Under the pieces are notes generated by a model that saw nothing but the letters and a program-made list of their open reading frames with translations, did no database searches and was not told where the DNA came from. A program made the position numbers and the translations under genes. Positions 35,438 through 47,617 of a stretch of DNA of 64,000 nt are shown here, in pieces; the first letter of the stretch is position 1, and each line of letters begins with the position of its first letter. Origin of the DNA: Hymenopus coronatus (lineage: Eukaryota; Arthropoda; Insecta; Mantodea; Hymenopodidae); assembly GCA_030762935.1 (NCBI GenBank), contig CM060897.1:115150676-115214675 (forward strand). The letters run 5' to 3'.

Positions 35438-36110
35438 GTGAACACGATAACTCAAAAACGAAACGTAGGTAAAACACCAAACTTGGCATTCACGTTTAGT
35501 ACCTTCCAGGGATTCGACACGAAGATTTGAGAAAATCCCCCCCCCCCCAAACTACACTTTACATGGAATTTTTTTCGAAAATATTGCTTTGCTTAAAAAT
35601 GACTAAAGATTTTGATTAAAATATCGGATATTCAAGATATTTACCTGACAAATGAAATATATATCTTGAATTTTCTGGGAATAGCCTCTTATTCTGGATA
35701 CATTTTAAGAACTTTTACACAACTGCTTAACCGTAACAGATGGGCAAAAACTTACAAAAGAAAAAATAGAGTAGGTTAAAACACAATTTATGTTACATGC
35801 ACTTTTTTCGTGGAGTTTATCGTTTTTGAGATATTCCTTGTTTTTGGTTTCGGTTTTAAAAAACATACTTTTCTCATATAGAAATTTGCCAACTCCTGTC
35901 CATACAAAAGAATTTCAGTCAGAAGCAGCTTTTGACTATCAATTTAACCTATGGTACTCCCTTATTTCCTTGTATTTAAAAGGAAGAAAGTAAGAAGACT
36001 ATTACTGCAATTTTTTTCTCGATTAGCATGAAGTAAATATAAGCATGACTAATATACAATAATCTGTTGCAGAGATATAGAGAATGTCATGTGAATGGAA
36101 CACATCAAAG
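35245..36110 (+). mobile_element. RX element, full length, with long (TG)n and C12
   Basis: Palindrome ACTATGTACATAGT at 35260-35273, (TG)22-class tract at 35391-35435, C12 at 35537-35548 and a good 3' end. Confidence 0.95.
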
Positions 36111-36331
36111 TTTTTTAAAATGCATCAAACATGCAATTATAGCGTCATTGTATTTATAATAGCTGCTGCAATTATTTATTTCACCTTTATATTTAAGATT
36201 TACAAATTGGTCACCTCGCTGTGGTTTTGTTATTTTGTGAAGCGGTGAAAACTTTAGTAATTTTTTAGGTTGATAATGTTAAAGATATTACAGTAATTTG
36301 CAGTATTATGTGAAAACCTACTCCCGTTTTT

Positions 36332-36493
36332 ACCATCTCTAGCCCGTGTTTACAATGTGCTTAGTGGACAGAGAACGTACTGTATTCCACCCAAAAATTT
36401 AGTACCGAGATTTCACCGGAAATATATATTTAGAGGTCCCCTGAGTCCGCAAAAAGCATTTTTGAAAAAGTTCTGTGTATATGTGCGTGTGGC

Positions 36494-36543
<50 letters not shown>

Positions 36544-37091
36544 TCTTTGTGGACAACATAGCTCAAAATTGAAAAGTCAGTTAAATACCAAAATTATACC
36601 TATTTAAGTTTAGTGTCTTCCAGGTATGCCACTCGAAGATCTTGAAGAAAATCCTCGTATCCCCAAATACCCTTTACATAGAGCATTTTTCGAAAATGTT
36701 GATTTTATAAAAAATGGTTAATGACTTTATCAAAATGTTAATATATCAAAAGTATTTACACCACAAATAAAATGTACATTTTGAATGTTCTGGGAATATC
36801 CTCTTAAGAACCCTTTGTTCTAGGTGAGTTTTTCAGATGTTTACATAACGATATAACCGTAAGAAATGTAAATTTTATTAAAGCACATAACTTATGCTAC
36901 ATAAGCTTTTCTTGTAGAGTTGACCGTTTTCAAGATATTTATTGTTATTGGTTTAAATTTTAAACTCACCTTTCTCAAATGGGACTATGCAAAGCGAACT
37001 GAACCTCAATTTTTTCACATGATAACTTTTGTAAGAAAAATTTGCTTGTGGAACAGCTAGAAAAAGTTATGTGAATGCGACAAATCAGAAT
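36332..37091 (+). mobile_element. RX element carrying (TC)n in place of (TG)n, type II
   Basis: The tandem tract at the conserved microsatellite position is (TC)20-class at 36498-36539. The 5' palindrome is decayed and the 3' end is type II (GTGGAACAGCTAGAAAAAGT). Confidence 0.85.
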
Positions 37092-37136
37092 TTTCTTTGA
37101 AAGTATGCGAATAGAACAAATAGGAAGTAGACATCC

Positions 37137-37399
37137 TTTGTTTTTTCTCCTGCTCATACAAATAACACGGAATTTCTATTACATTTCATATGATCAGCTT
37201 TTAAACATTTGACTGTCATTTTAAACAATTGTATTCCGTTATTTGTCCTATATCTACAAGGAAATATGAAATAGGACCATTTTAGTTAATGTTTGGCTTA
37301 TTTAAATGCTAGAAGAATAAGCTTTTGTAGGGATAACCTGTTCCGGAATAGCTAAACAAAGTTATACATTATTGGTATAAATGGAGCACATCACATTTT
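37137..37399 (+). mobile_element. RX 3' part
   Basis: ACAAATAACACGGAATTTC to AATGGAGCACATCACATTTT; type II-like terminus CCGGAATAGCTAAACAAAG. Directly followed by another RX copy. Confidence 0.7.
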
Positions 37400-38153
37400 T
37401 ATTTTATATACAATATACACTGAGAATGCATTGTATTGTATCTGAAACTTTTATAGCGAACTTTGATCGGAAATACACATTTTGAGAACCCCTGAACAAA
37501 ATAAGAGCAGTTTTATAAAACAGTATATGTATGTCTGTGGCCAGCATAATGCGTTTAAATACGAAACTTGGTATACTTAAACTCAGTAACTTCCAAGGGT
37601 GCGACAAAAGGATTTCCAGAAAAATCTCACACTCGTTTAAATGGAACACTTTATAAAGTTTTCAATTCTCTCAAAAATGCTCTAAAGATTTTATATATAT
37701 ACCATATATTACATAATATTTACATGAAAAATAAAAGTTATATTATGAATTTCATGGGAATAGTCTCTGGTGTCATATTCATGCTGAATGACGTTTGCAT
37801 AAGTGGTAAACTTCAAGAAATAGACAAAAACTTACTATACAAAAAAATGTAGATCTCATCCAAACATACAATTTATATCCTGTACATTTTTGCTGTGGGA
37901 TTAACTATTTCTGAGATATTCACTTCCACTTTTCTCAAACAAGAAGTTGTCCGTGTTTCTTTTGTGTTACTCCTGGCCATGCTAAGAAGCGACTTTTAAA
38001 GATAATCGTACAGCGGCTGGTTTTCAAACGTTGACTATCACTTTAGCCCAGTGTATTCCATTATTTCCCTTCTACTTATAAGGAACAAAGTAATACGACA
38101 ACACAGTGAATGCTCATCTCGATCAGCATAAAGCAGAGAGAAGAAGCTTACTT
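37400..38153 (+). mobile_element. RX element, diverged
   Basis: 5' palindrome mostly lost; body in order; truncated just before the 3' terminus. Confidence 0.8.
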
Positions 38154-38166
38154 TAAAAGAAGCCAT

Positions 38167-39022
38167 ATCTTTATGTGCATAGATAAAAATTGAAAAAACT
38201 GTTAAACACCAAATTTGGTATTTAAGTTTAGTTTCTTCCAAAGATGTAACTCGAAGATTTTGAGCAAAAACTCCCCAGCCCAAACTATCCATTACATAGA
38301 AAATATTTCAAAAATTTTAATGTTCTCAAAAACAGCTATAACGATTTCGATTAAAATATTGTAAATTAAAGATATTTACATAACAAATAAAGCATATCTT
38401 GAATTTTCTGGGTATAGTCCCTGACGATCTCTTCATTTTTTGTGGAGTGGGCCATTATTGGATTCAGTTTTAATATACTAAAACGTTTTTCATACGGAAA
38501 TGTGTCAACTCCCGGCAATGGAAAGAAAACAATTTCAATCGTATAACTACCAGCTTTTAAAATATTTGACTCGTTTTAGCCAGTATGTTCCCTTATTTTC
38601 CTAGTTGCTCTCCGTGGTGTAGTGGTTACCATGCTAACATCATATATCCAAGGTCACGGGTTCAAACCCATGCGGGCGATGGGTCCTTAGTATGGGTTTT
38701 TTCGGAAGGGAAGTAAAGCCGATGGTTCCGTGTCGTAGATTTACGGCACGTAAAGGAATCTCAAGCCTGATAAAGGGTCCTCTGAGCAAAATTAAGCGGT
38801 CCTTCAAGCCCAATATAGAATGGAACGCTGAGAACCACAGTTGTTAAGAGCTCCAAAAATAAAACTGTTTTTTTTCTTATTTCCCTTCTACTTATAAGTA
38901 AGCAAGTAATACGATTTCTGCTAATATTTATCTCAATTAGTATGAAGTAGATGGAAGAATAAGCATTTTAAAACTAATTTGTTACAGAGATGTGGAACGT
39001 GAGAATGGAACAAGTCAGACGT
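38167..39022 (+). mobile_element. RX element with a nested SINE
   Basis: Starts at TCTTTATGTGCATAG (no palindrome). The body is split by a family D SINE at 38602-38875 and resumes TTATTTCCCTTCTACTTATA to the decayed 3' end GAGAATGGAACAAGTCAGAC. Confidence 0.85.
38602..38875 (+). mobile_element. SINE family D, complete, nested in RX
   Basis: tRNA-like head CTCCGTGGTGTAGTGGTTAC (A box) and CACGGGTTCAAACCC (B box), then a body with CTGAGCAAAATTAAGCGGTC and GAGAACCACAGTTG. It is flanked by CTTATTTTCC (38592-38601) and CTTATTTCCC (38876-38885), an imperfect 10-bp target duplication of RX sequence. Confidence 0.9.
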
Positions 39023-40282
39023 TTTTTCTATTTCTATTAAGCAATTCATGAAATATAACTAATTTTCCTAACGGTTCATTTCGAAATTGCGCAGGTAAAT
39101 GGAATATCAACCTTTAGGGTAGAATAAATAATAAAAAATGTGTGCATGTGTACATCACTTTTTGTTACTTTTCGATTGTTGTTTTCCGCATTATATTCCA
39201 GGAATTGCCTTTGAAACATTTTTGACACTCGAAAGCCTATATGGATATGGACACAATGGGGGCAACATACTCTGAATACCATACAGATACCACTTGGTTG
39301 TGTATTGAGCTGTCGGCAGTGCCTGTTACCCGAGGCTGCAACTTTTAACACTGGCCATATCATGGAATGTGTAAATCGAAAATATTGCTGAAATAAACCT
39401 CTCTCCAAAAATTTACAAGCAGTACTCCTCTTGAGACAGAGAGAGAGAGTGTTACAGACCATATACCTACATTTTAGAATAGTTTTAAGGCAGAGAATCA
39501 ACTAACTACATGCATACTCATGTGTACAACAAAGGAAAGAGAAAAAATAGCCATTTTTATATTCTCAACACGTACTAATTAGATTAGATTAGAAAGCAAT
39601 CTTTAGGTTCGTTTAGGCCAGGAAGCCACTGAACATAGAACTTGTCAAGGCATATACATGTATACAAATGTGTATATACTATGGAAAAAAAAAAACAATC
39701 TATAAAGCTGTAGTGCAAAAAGCATGGGTTACAAAAACAACAGAATAGACATATAATCACACCTTTTGTTTTTGAGGACTGTACACCACTGCACTATACT
39801 TAATATGCTCTATAAAAGCATATGTACTTCCTTTTTTTCTTTTTTCTTACATACACATAAAAACAAAGAGTATCAAAACTTAGTGTTAAAATCTATGAAT
39901 AAATATAATTTCATTATGTGTGAAACCGATGTAATGTCAGATGATAGTTTTCTAATTATCGACATTATAGTTACTACTAGTTATTATATAGAATTAAAAT
40001 ATGATTATTGTATTATGTCAAAAAATTTCAATACATGTTTAAAAATATGTTATAGAATTTACAATGCAAAAATTTACAATTATATACTAGAGTGTAAAAT
40101 ATCAAAGTATCAGGCTTTACAGACCTTGTGTCAATGCTAAATACTAAAAAATTGATTTGACACATTCGTGCAGGTTAAAGTATATATCAGTTTAATTAGA
40201 TATACAATTTAGAACGTAGTTTAATTTTACTACACAGTCAATGAAATCCTTACTTGTTACTAGAACACTAGTGTCATCTGCG

Positions 40283-40313
<31 letters not shown>

Positions 40314-40368
40314 GCAATAATGTTAATATATAATGGAAGGTCACTAAGTTATGTATAGCATCAAGATA
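39023..40368. other. unique AT-rich gap with (AATA)n
   Basis: A (AAAT)n microsatellite at about 40284-40312. A 141-codon minus frame at 39076-39501 and a 124-codon + frame at 39766-40140 are open but show no domain, hydrophobic pattern or splice context that I trust. Confidence 0.45.
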
Positions 40369-41128
40369 TGTATAGCATCAAAAAATTCAATACCGAGATT
40401 TCACCGCATACCTATATATATTTTAAGGTTCCTTGCATCCAAAGAAACTCCACACTTTTGGAGGAGAAAAAAAACTCCATGTGTATCTGTGGACAGCATC
40501 GCTCAAAAACTAAAGGTCCGTTATATACCAAACTGGGTGTCTCAGCTTATCTTCCAAAGATGCGATAGGAAGATTTTCAAGGAAATCCTCTGACCCCAAA
40601 CTACCATTTAGATAAAAAAAGTTTTGAAAAGTTTGTTTTTCTCGAAAATGGCTCTAACGATTTGGATTAAAATAACTTAAATTAAATGTATTTACGTCAC
40701 AAATAAAATGTATGTATTAAATGTTCTGAAAATAGCTTTTGAAGACCTGTTCGTACTGGATAATTTTTTTCTGAATCTTGCATAACTAGTAAACCACATT
40801 AAATAGACAAAAACTTTAATGTATACCACAATTTATGTAATGAGCGAATTTGTTGTAGAGTTGATCATTTCAGTTTTAAAATACTGGTCAAGGAAAGAAT
40901 CGAATTTCAATGACAAAGGCATATCGATAGCTTTTAAGATATTTGACTATCACTTTAGCATAGAGCATTCCTTTACTCCTATTCTACTAATAAGGAACTA
41001 AGTAATAAGCACATTCTCTTAATACTTGCATAGTGTAGAAACAAGAATAATCCTTTCTAAGAATTATGTTTGCAGAACAGTAACAGAAAGTCATGTGAGT
41101 GAGGCACGTTCGATTTTGTTTCCAGCTT
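40369..41128 (+). mobile_element. RX element, 5' palindrome missing
   Basis: Starts in the TTCAATACCGAGATTTCACC block and ends with the type II-like terminus GCAGAACAGTAACAGAAAGT and TGTGAGTGAGGCAC. Confidence 0.85.
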
Positions 41129-41311
41129 TATTAAATTAAAGAATCCCTGCAATTCCTTATCCAACCGCTGGTAAATTGTCTCTTGTTATTATGTACAATT
41201 CCTTTTAATGTCATACGAAATACATGCTGGTCCATTCGAAACCTTTTACTTTGTCTAACACATATGTACAAACAATAAATTTAGTTGGTAGCTAGCATTG
41301 TGTATTTAATA

Positions 41312-42058
41312 TCATTACTGTATTCCACCCAAAATTTTGTTTTCGAGATTTCACCGGAAATATATGTTTTGAGATCCCTTGAGTTAAAATAGCATTTTAG
41401 AAATAGATTCCTGTGAGTGCAGACAACATACCTCAAAAACAAAAATACGTTAAATACCAAACATGGTAATTATGTTTACTATCTTCCAGGAATGAGAGAT
41501 GAAGATGTTCAAGAAAATTTCCTCATCCCAGCTGCCTTTTACATGTATATTTTACTTTTAAATGTTATCTAAAAATGGCTGTAATGAATTTCATTAAAAT
41601 ACCTACATTAAGCATATTTACATCATAAATACAATTTATATGTTGAATTTTCAGGAAAAGTCTCTGAAGAACTCTCTATTGTGGGAGAATTTTTCTGAAT
41701 GTTGCATTTACTGATAAATCGTAACAGACACACAAAAACTTACTACTACAAAAATGTAGATCTCAATAAAGCACATAATTTATGTTAGATTGTAGAGTAG
41801 ACCGTTTTCGATATATTCGTTGTTATTGGTATCCATTTTAAACTACGTAACTTTTCGGTTTTTCTGTCTTATTTCACCAACTCTTAAAATATTTGAGTAT
41901 CGCTTTAGCTTTATTTCCTTTCTACTCATAAAGAAACAGGTAATAAAACCAATTGTATCTCCATTAGCACGACGAAGATAAAAGAATAATCTTTTGTGAG
42001 AATAATTTGTATTTGGAACAGCTGAAGAAATTCATGTGGATGTATTACATCCGATTTT
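41312..42058 (+). mobile_element. RX element, 5' palindrome missing, type II
   Basis: GTATTCCACCCAAAATTTTG to TTTGGAACAGCTGAAGAAAT and GTGGATGTATTACATC. No microsatellite expansion. Confidence 0.85.
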
Positions 42059-42678
42059 TATTATTTCTGTTTTTGTTTATTATTATTGTTTTAATTATTA
42101 ATAACCTATTATTATTTTTTATGTTTTCCTTAATATGATTAACCTGCAGTTTTAAATTCAGGCTTATTTCTTATTACTGTATATTTTTCTTTTGTTGTTT
42201 GTATAGTCATGTGATTTCAATTTGTGGTTACTATTTTCAAGTATGCTTTGAATATTGTGTGCTTCTATAAACAATCAATACAAATAATATTAACATAAAT
42301 AGAAAATTCGGAGCTGAAAGATAATGAAGTATTTCCATGTCAACAATAAAGTATTATATGTTTTGTAAACAAACGCAGTGAAACACAGAGACGAAAAGCT
42401 GTATATTTTTCATAGTGCTGAAGGATTACGACGCGTTATGCTGTTGATGACGCACAAGTACTGTATACAATAATTCCGGAGGTTGATAGAAGACATGTAT
42501 TGATATTTTATGGAATTAATAGTGAGATGCGTGTGGTGGAAATTAATCGGAAATGCAACATCCTGCAGTATAGAGAGTAATAGCATATAGTATGAGTAAT
42601 GGCGGTCGTGTGTGACGTATCACTGATATCACGACAGATAGTATATAATTCTCCTGTAGATGACTGTAAACCTTTTTG
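42059..42678. other. unique AT-rich gap
   Basis: No supported feature. Confidence 0.5.
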
Positions 42679-43425
42679 CTTTCTCTACACGTACTATATA
42701 CATAGTATACAGAGAAGGTTTTGTATTGCACCCAAAAATTCGATACCGAGATTTCACCAGAAATACAGTTTTGGGACCCCTGAATAGAGAAAAGGTATTT
42801 TTAGAAAAAATGTCCATGTGTGTGTGTCTGTGGGTAGCATGGTTCAAAAATTAAAACTCAGTTAAACACCAAACTTTAAAAAAAATCCCGCCACCTGCAG
42901 CCACCCTTTACATACAAAAAATTTTAAAAATGTTGATTTTCTCAAAATGGCTCTAAAGATTTTGCTTAAGATATTTACCTGAATTTTCTGGGAATGACCT
43001 CCAAACACACTTATTCTGGATGATTTTTTTGGAATGTTGTATAACTAGTAAAAGATAGACAAAAGCTTACTACAAAAAAAAATGTAGACCTAATTAAAAC
43101 ACACAGTTTATGTCATCATATACATTTTTCCTAGATTTCGCTGTTTTCGAGGTATCCCTTGTTATTGGTTTCAGTTGTAAATTACTTACAACATGTAAAA
43201 TTCTGGACACGCAAAAAAACTAATTTCAATCCCTTAGTAATCGAATTTTAAAGCATGAGGCTGTCGGTTTAAGCTAGTGAATTCTCTTATTTCCCTTCTA
43301 CTTATAAGGAACCAAGTGATAAAACCGTTTCTGCTAATGCTTATCTCGATAGCATGAAGTAGATAGAAGAATAACCATAATTTGTTAACAGATGTAGAGA
43401 AAGTCATGTGAGTGGAATTCGTAAT
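42679..43425 (+). mobile_element. RX element, first unit of a tandem duplication
   Basis: GCTTTCTCTACACGTACTAT with the palindrome decayed to ACTATATACATAGTAT, then the body and GTCATGTGAGTGGAATTC. The flank that follows (43436-43718) recurs after the next RX. Confidence 0.9.
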
Positions 43426-43435
43426 ATTAAAACGC

Positions 43436-43718
43436 GTATAAATACTTTCGATCGCAGCGTTTACTCAGACAGTTGCACCATTTTATACTGAAGCCTGTAA
43501 GTCTGAAATAAAATTATGTTCATTTATATTTTAGGGGTGACTACGGGTGTAAAACTTCTTATATGAACCAGGATTTCCTCACCTGCCAAAACTACCTAGC
43601 AAAATATAGTTCTGGGTTTACCATTCTTTGTCATATTACTTCTACTGGAAGCACATCTTCGCGTAAGACCATTTGCAGAACGCAAAGAACATGTTATTCT
43701 CTTTGATGTGCTCCTTCC
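43436..43718 (+). repeat. duplicated flank G, copy 1
   Basis: AAAACGCGTATA, CACCATTTTATACTGAAG, TCTGGGTTTACCATTC and CGCAAAGAACATGTTATTCT all recur in the same order in 44584-44672 and 45676-45853. Copy 1 is compact; copy 2 is split by a ~985-bp element. Confidence 0.75.
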
Positions 43719-43719
43719 T

Positions 43720-44583
43720 ACTTTCTCTAGTACGTATGTAAAATGTGCAGAGTAAATAGAGAAGCTATTGCAATGTTCCCAAAAAATCGATTCCGAGGTT
43801 TCACCGGAAATATGTACTTTGAGGACCCCTGATCAAGGAAAAAAAAATTAAAAAAAAAAAAACGGCTGTGAGAAGCCTCTGTGTGTGTGTGTGTGTGTGT
43901 GTGTGCGCGTGCGTGCGTGCGTAAGCAGTACAACCAAAACAAAAAGTCCGTTAAATACCAAACTTGGTATTTACGTTAAGTATCTTCCGAGGATTTGACA
44001 CAAAAGATTTCAGAAGAATCTGCCTATCCCTTTACATAGCAGAATGGCTCTAACAAAAATAATTAAAATAAGCACCCTATATTATGGGCAATTACATGAC
44101 AAATAAAACTTATATTCTGAATTTCTTGTGAACAGCACCTGGAGTGCTCTTCATTCTGTATGACTTTTACATAACTGGTAAACCGTAATTGACAGAAAGA
44201 TGCTTCACAAAGAATGTATATTCCATTAAAACTCGCAATTTATGTCATATAAAACGTTTTGTAGAGTTAACCTTTTCCGATATATTCGTTGTTATGTTTT
44301 CAAATTTAAGCAACTTAAACTTGTCTCATACGGGAGAACATTTACCATTTCATTTCTTCTGTTTTACTCCTGACCGTGAAAAGCGAACCGAATTTTAATT
44401 GTTTAAAATAAGCAGTAGCTTATAAAACATTTGACTATCGCGTTGGCATATTGTTTCCTTGTTTCCCTTCTAATTACAGAGAAGCAAGTAAAAACAGTTT
44501 ATGGTAATGTTTATCTCGATTACTATGTTGTAGATGAAATAATAATCTTTTGTAGCACAGGTTTGTAGAGATTCATGCATACT
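43720..44583 (+). mobile_element. RX element, second unit of a tandem duplication
   Basis: Starts ACTTTCTCTAGTACGTATGT. A (TG)n/(TGCG)n tract lies at 43880-43920. It ends with a shortened 3' terminus. Confidence 0.85.
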
Positions 44584-44672
44584 GTTAAAACGCGTATATA
44601 TATACATTCAAATGAATGTTTACTTACAGAATTCCACCATTTTATACTGAAGTGCCAGACTGAAATAAAATA
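44584..44672 (+). repeat. duplicated flank G, copy 2 (left part)
   Basis: AAAACGCGTATATATATAC and CCACCATTTTATACTGAAGT match 43436-43510 in the same orientation. Confidence 0.75.
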
Positions 44673-45657
44673 CAGAGGTGACCACATGAGTAATGCCACA
44701 TTCACAATGAGATGCAAGCGCAGACACAATGCAATCGTAAGCGCAATGCAAGAAGTTAGCACGGATTTCTAAATCCGCCAGTTAGAGGCGAATATCTTCC
44801 ATGCGCTCCGCAATTTAAAAACTGAGTAACACAACCAACAATACCACATAAGAAAGTTCACTCAATCTAAATAAATATGTTACAAAATTGCATAGTAACA
44901 ACTGCCGCTCGTTGCAGTGATGTCACAATAATTATAACTCCATGGCACGACAGCTCACGGGGAACCTTGACGTCATGGATGGGACGTGGTCAGCGCCTCG
45001 AGACCCTCCCGGCCGGTTAATGCGGTCCTCATGACCTGGAGTCACTACTTCTCAATCAAGTAGCTCCTCAATTGGCCCCACAGGGACCTTACGAGGCTAA
45101 GTGCACCCCGGTCCAGGTCTCCCAGCGGGGGAAAAATCCCCACGCCGGTACTGGGGATCGAACCCAGGTCTCCCGCTTGGTAAGCAGCTGTGCTACCACC
45201 GCGCTAAGGAGACGACCTGTCACAATAATTGCTCATTCAAAATTTTGAAAACAGTACAAGCATAGAGACATAATAAAGTGATAAAGCTATACATTTAATG
45301 AACTAAGAGTTATCTCTCTGCGTCTTCGAAACCAAGAAATCTAAACATAAATGATAGTTACATCCATTAAAACAAAGAAGGATTCGCAAGGAGACTGTCA
45401 TAACCTCTTGAGGGAAATTGGAGATGGCGCGGCACTGCACGGCCAAATAGAAGAGCAAGCATATACAGCAGGCCTTGTGAAATCTTGCACTGCGATCGTT
45501 TGTTAGCATAGAGAAAAGAAGCAGAATTCCTCCTCTTTGCATGCAACGCAAGGATAAATTCTGGAGTTTGCAAGCTCCTGCGTTGCATTGCATGGTGTTG
45601 CGTCTTGCGTGTTTCTATGTGAATGCTTACATTAAACAACATGAGTTTATACTCTTG
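44673..45657. mobile_element. candidate hAT-like TIR element, non-autonomous
   Basis: The left end CAGAGGTGACCACATGAG...CACATTCACAATGAG...GCAAGCGCAGACACAATGC is mirrored by the right end read inverted (CAAGAG...CATTCACATAGAA...GCAAGACGCAACACCATGC), giving imperfect TIRs of about 60-75 bp. It splits duplicated flank G. CAGAG-like ends are typical of hAT, but I see no clean 8-bp target duplication. Internal ORFs show no transposase, and a family E SINE sits inside. Confidence 0.5.
44941..45218 (-). mobile_element. SINE family E, minus copy with target duplication
   Basis: On the minus strand: CTTAGCGCGGTGGTAGCACA (A box), ACCTGGGTTCGATCCCC (B box), then a GC-rich body (GTGGGGATTTTTCCCCC) ending near CTGTCGTGCCATGG. 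GTCACAATAATT occurs on both sides (44926-44937 and 45220-45231), a 12-bp target duplication. It is the youngest-looking SINE here by base composition. Confidence 0.9.
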
Positions 45658-45675
45658 CACTTCATTGTAAATATA

Positions 45676-45853
45676 GCATAAAACTTCTTAGTCAAATAGG
45701 TTTCGCTTGCCTGAAAAAACTGCTCAGCAAAATTTAGCACTGGGTTTATCATCCTTTGTTATGTTACTTGATCTAGCAGCAGAACTACCGCGTATGACCG
45801 ACCACTTCTAACACGCAAAGAACATATGATATTCCTTTTGATGTATCCCTTTT
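45676..45853 (+). repeat. duplicated flank G, copy 2 (right part)
   Basis: TAAAACTTCTTAGTCAAATA, CACTGGGTTTATCATCCTTTG and ACGCAAAGAACATATGATAT parallel 43550-43718. Confidence 0.75.
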
Positions 45854-46202
45854 TAAATAGGCAATGTTAGTCCTTAGTGAAATAAATGACATTGAGCTTA
45901 AGTTCATAGAATATTTGAAGGGAGGGCACTTTAAGATAAAGAGTACGTTAATAACCTCTACGAGACAGATTCTTAGATTCTTTTTAGTTTTTTCTTCTGC
46001 GTATAAGTAGGGAAGACTTTATTCCACACACAGATACGTGGTTGATATTTCACAGATTAAATCAGAACCAAGAAAAACAACACATATCATAAATAAAATA
46101 CTAGCACATTCTCTTAAAACAATTAATATAAATCTAACTCCTTCATATTCAACATAAAACCCTGAAACTAACTCAGACTCTCCCTCAGCAAAATCAAATG
46201 GT
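45854..46202. other. AT-rich gap with an RX 5' scrap
   Basis: 45998-46060 resembles a decayed RX start (CTTCTGCGTATAAGTAGGGAAG). The rest is unremarkable. Confidence 0.45.
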
Positions 46203-46660
46203 CTATTTCAGCAGAAATATAAACTTTGAGGTACTCATTCCAAAAAAGTCCGCATGTATGTATGTGTATGAGAACAATGTTTAGAAACAAAAGTGCATTA
46301 AATACGAAACGTGATGTGTAAGTTCAGCACCTGCATAGAATGGGGCACGAAGACTTTCAAGAACATTTTCTCCACCCCAAAATATCTTTTACATGTAAAT
46401 ATTTTCGAACATTTTATTTTCTCAAATACGGCTCCAAATATTTTGATTAAAATGCCACATGTTTATGATGCTCTTAAATTCCTGGGAATAGGCTATGAGG
46501 TCATCTTCATTCTGCATTACTTTTACATAACTGGTAAATCGTAAGAGATGAGAAAGAAATCTTAAATATTTATGTAGATACTTTTTGTACGTCTATGAAT
46601 TGCCTCGTTATTGGCTTAAATCTTACAATATATTTCTCAAATGGGAAGTCAAAATGTTTT
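46203..46660 (+). mobile_element. RX element, both ends truncated
   Basis: Runs from the block after the palindrome to the middle of the body (TTATTGGCTTAAATCTTACA). It is directly followed by the next RX start. Confidence 0.75.
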
Positions 46661-46661
46661 T

Positions 46662-47371
46662 AAATTCTCTACACTTACAATGTACATTGTGCATAGAGAA
46701 GGTATTGCACTCCACCCAAAATTTTGATGCAGATATTTCACTGGAAATATACGTTTTAGAGTTCCCTGTGTCCAAAAAAAAGTATTTTCAGAAAAAAGGG
46801 TTCATATGTGTGTGTGTCTGTGAACATAACTCAAAAACGAAAAGTCGGTAAAATACCAAACTTGGAATTTAAGATTAGTATCTTCCAGGAATGCGACAGG
46901 AAAATTTTGAGAAATATCCTCCAACCCCATCTACCCTTTACATGGAAAAAGGTTAGAAAATTTTGATTTTCTCAAAAATGGCTCTTAACGACTTTGATTA
47001 AAATACGGCATATTAAAGATACTTATATGGTAAATAAAATTACTATATCTTGAATTTTCTGAGAATAGCCTCTAAAGACTGAATAACTTTTGTTGAATTT
47101 TGCATACTGGTAAAACGTAAGGGATACACAAAAACTCACCACACAAAAAATGTAGATCACCTTAAAAACTCAATGTATGTCATTGATGTTTTTTTCGTTG
47201 AATTGACCATTTATGAGATATTCCTTGTTATTTATTTCAGATTTCAAATACTTAAGACAATTATTGCTTATGTTTTTCTCGATTATGATAAATTAGATAG
47301 AAGAATATGTTTTTAATAGTAATTTGTTACAAAGATGCAGAGAAAGTTATATGAATGAAACTCATTACAGT
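46662..47371 (+). mobile_element. RX element, internal deletion in the 3' half
   Basis: 5' palindrome variant ACAATGTACATTGTGCATAG at about 46677: the two arms changed together (T to A and A to T), so pairing is kept. (TG)n is short. Confidence 0.9.
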
Positions 47372-47617
47372 TGTATCTAAATAATCAACTCCTAAATCAA
47401 TGTATCAAGACCAAGTTTTAATTCCCTTTGTAACATAAGATTTGTGTAACTTTATAAAATAAGCGCGTATTTTGTGTTTCACCTTGACGAATGATGATAG
47501 CTTTCTTCTGTGTAGTTATTTATTTAAGTTTGAGAGCAACAAGTAATCGCTGAAAGCCCAAAGAAAGGGAACTAAAGATCATGCACTATTATTACAATGC
47601 CAGACGTGTGCACACAT

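Noticed and set aside
39076..39501. 141-codon minus-strand ORF
   Set aside because: No domain, no biased codon use, no splice or promoter context. One or two such frames are expected by chance in 64 kb with lenient starts.
39766..40140. 124-codon + ORF
   Set aside because: Composition (Ile, Tyr, Asn, Lys, Cys) is that of random AT-rich DNA.
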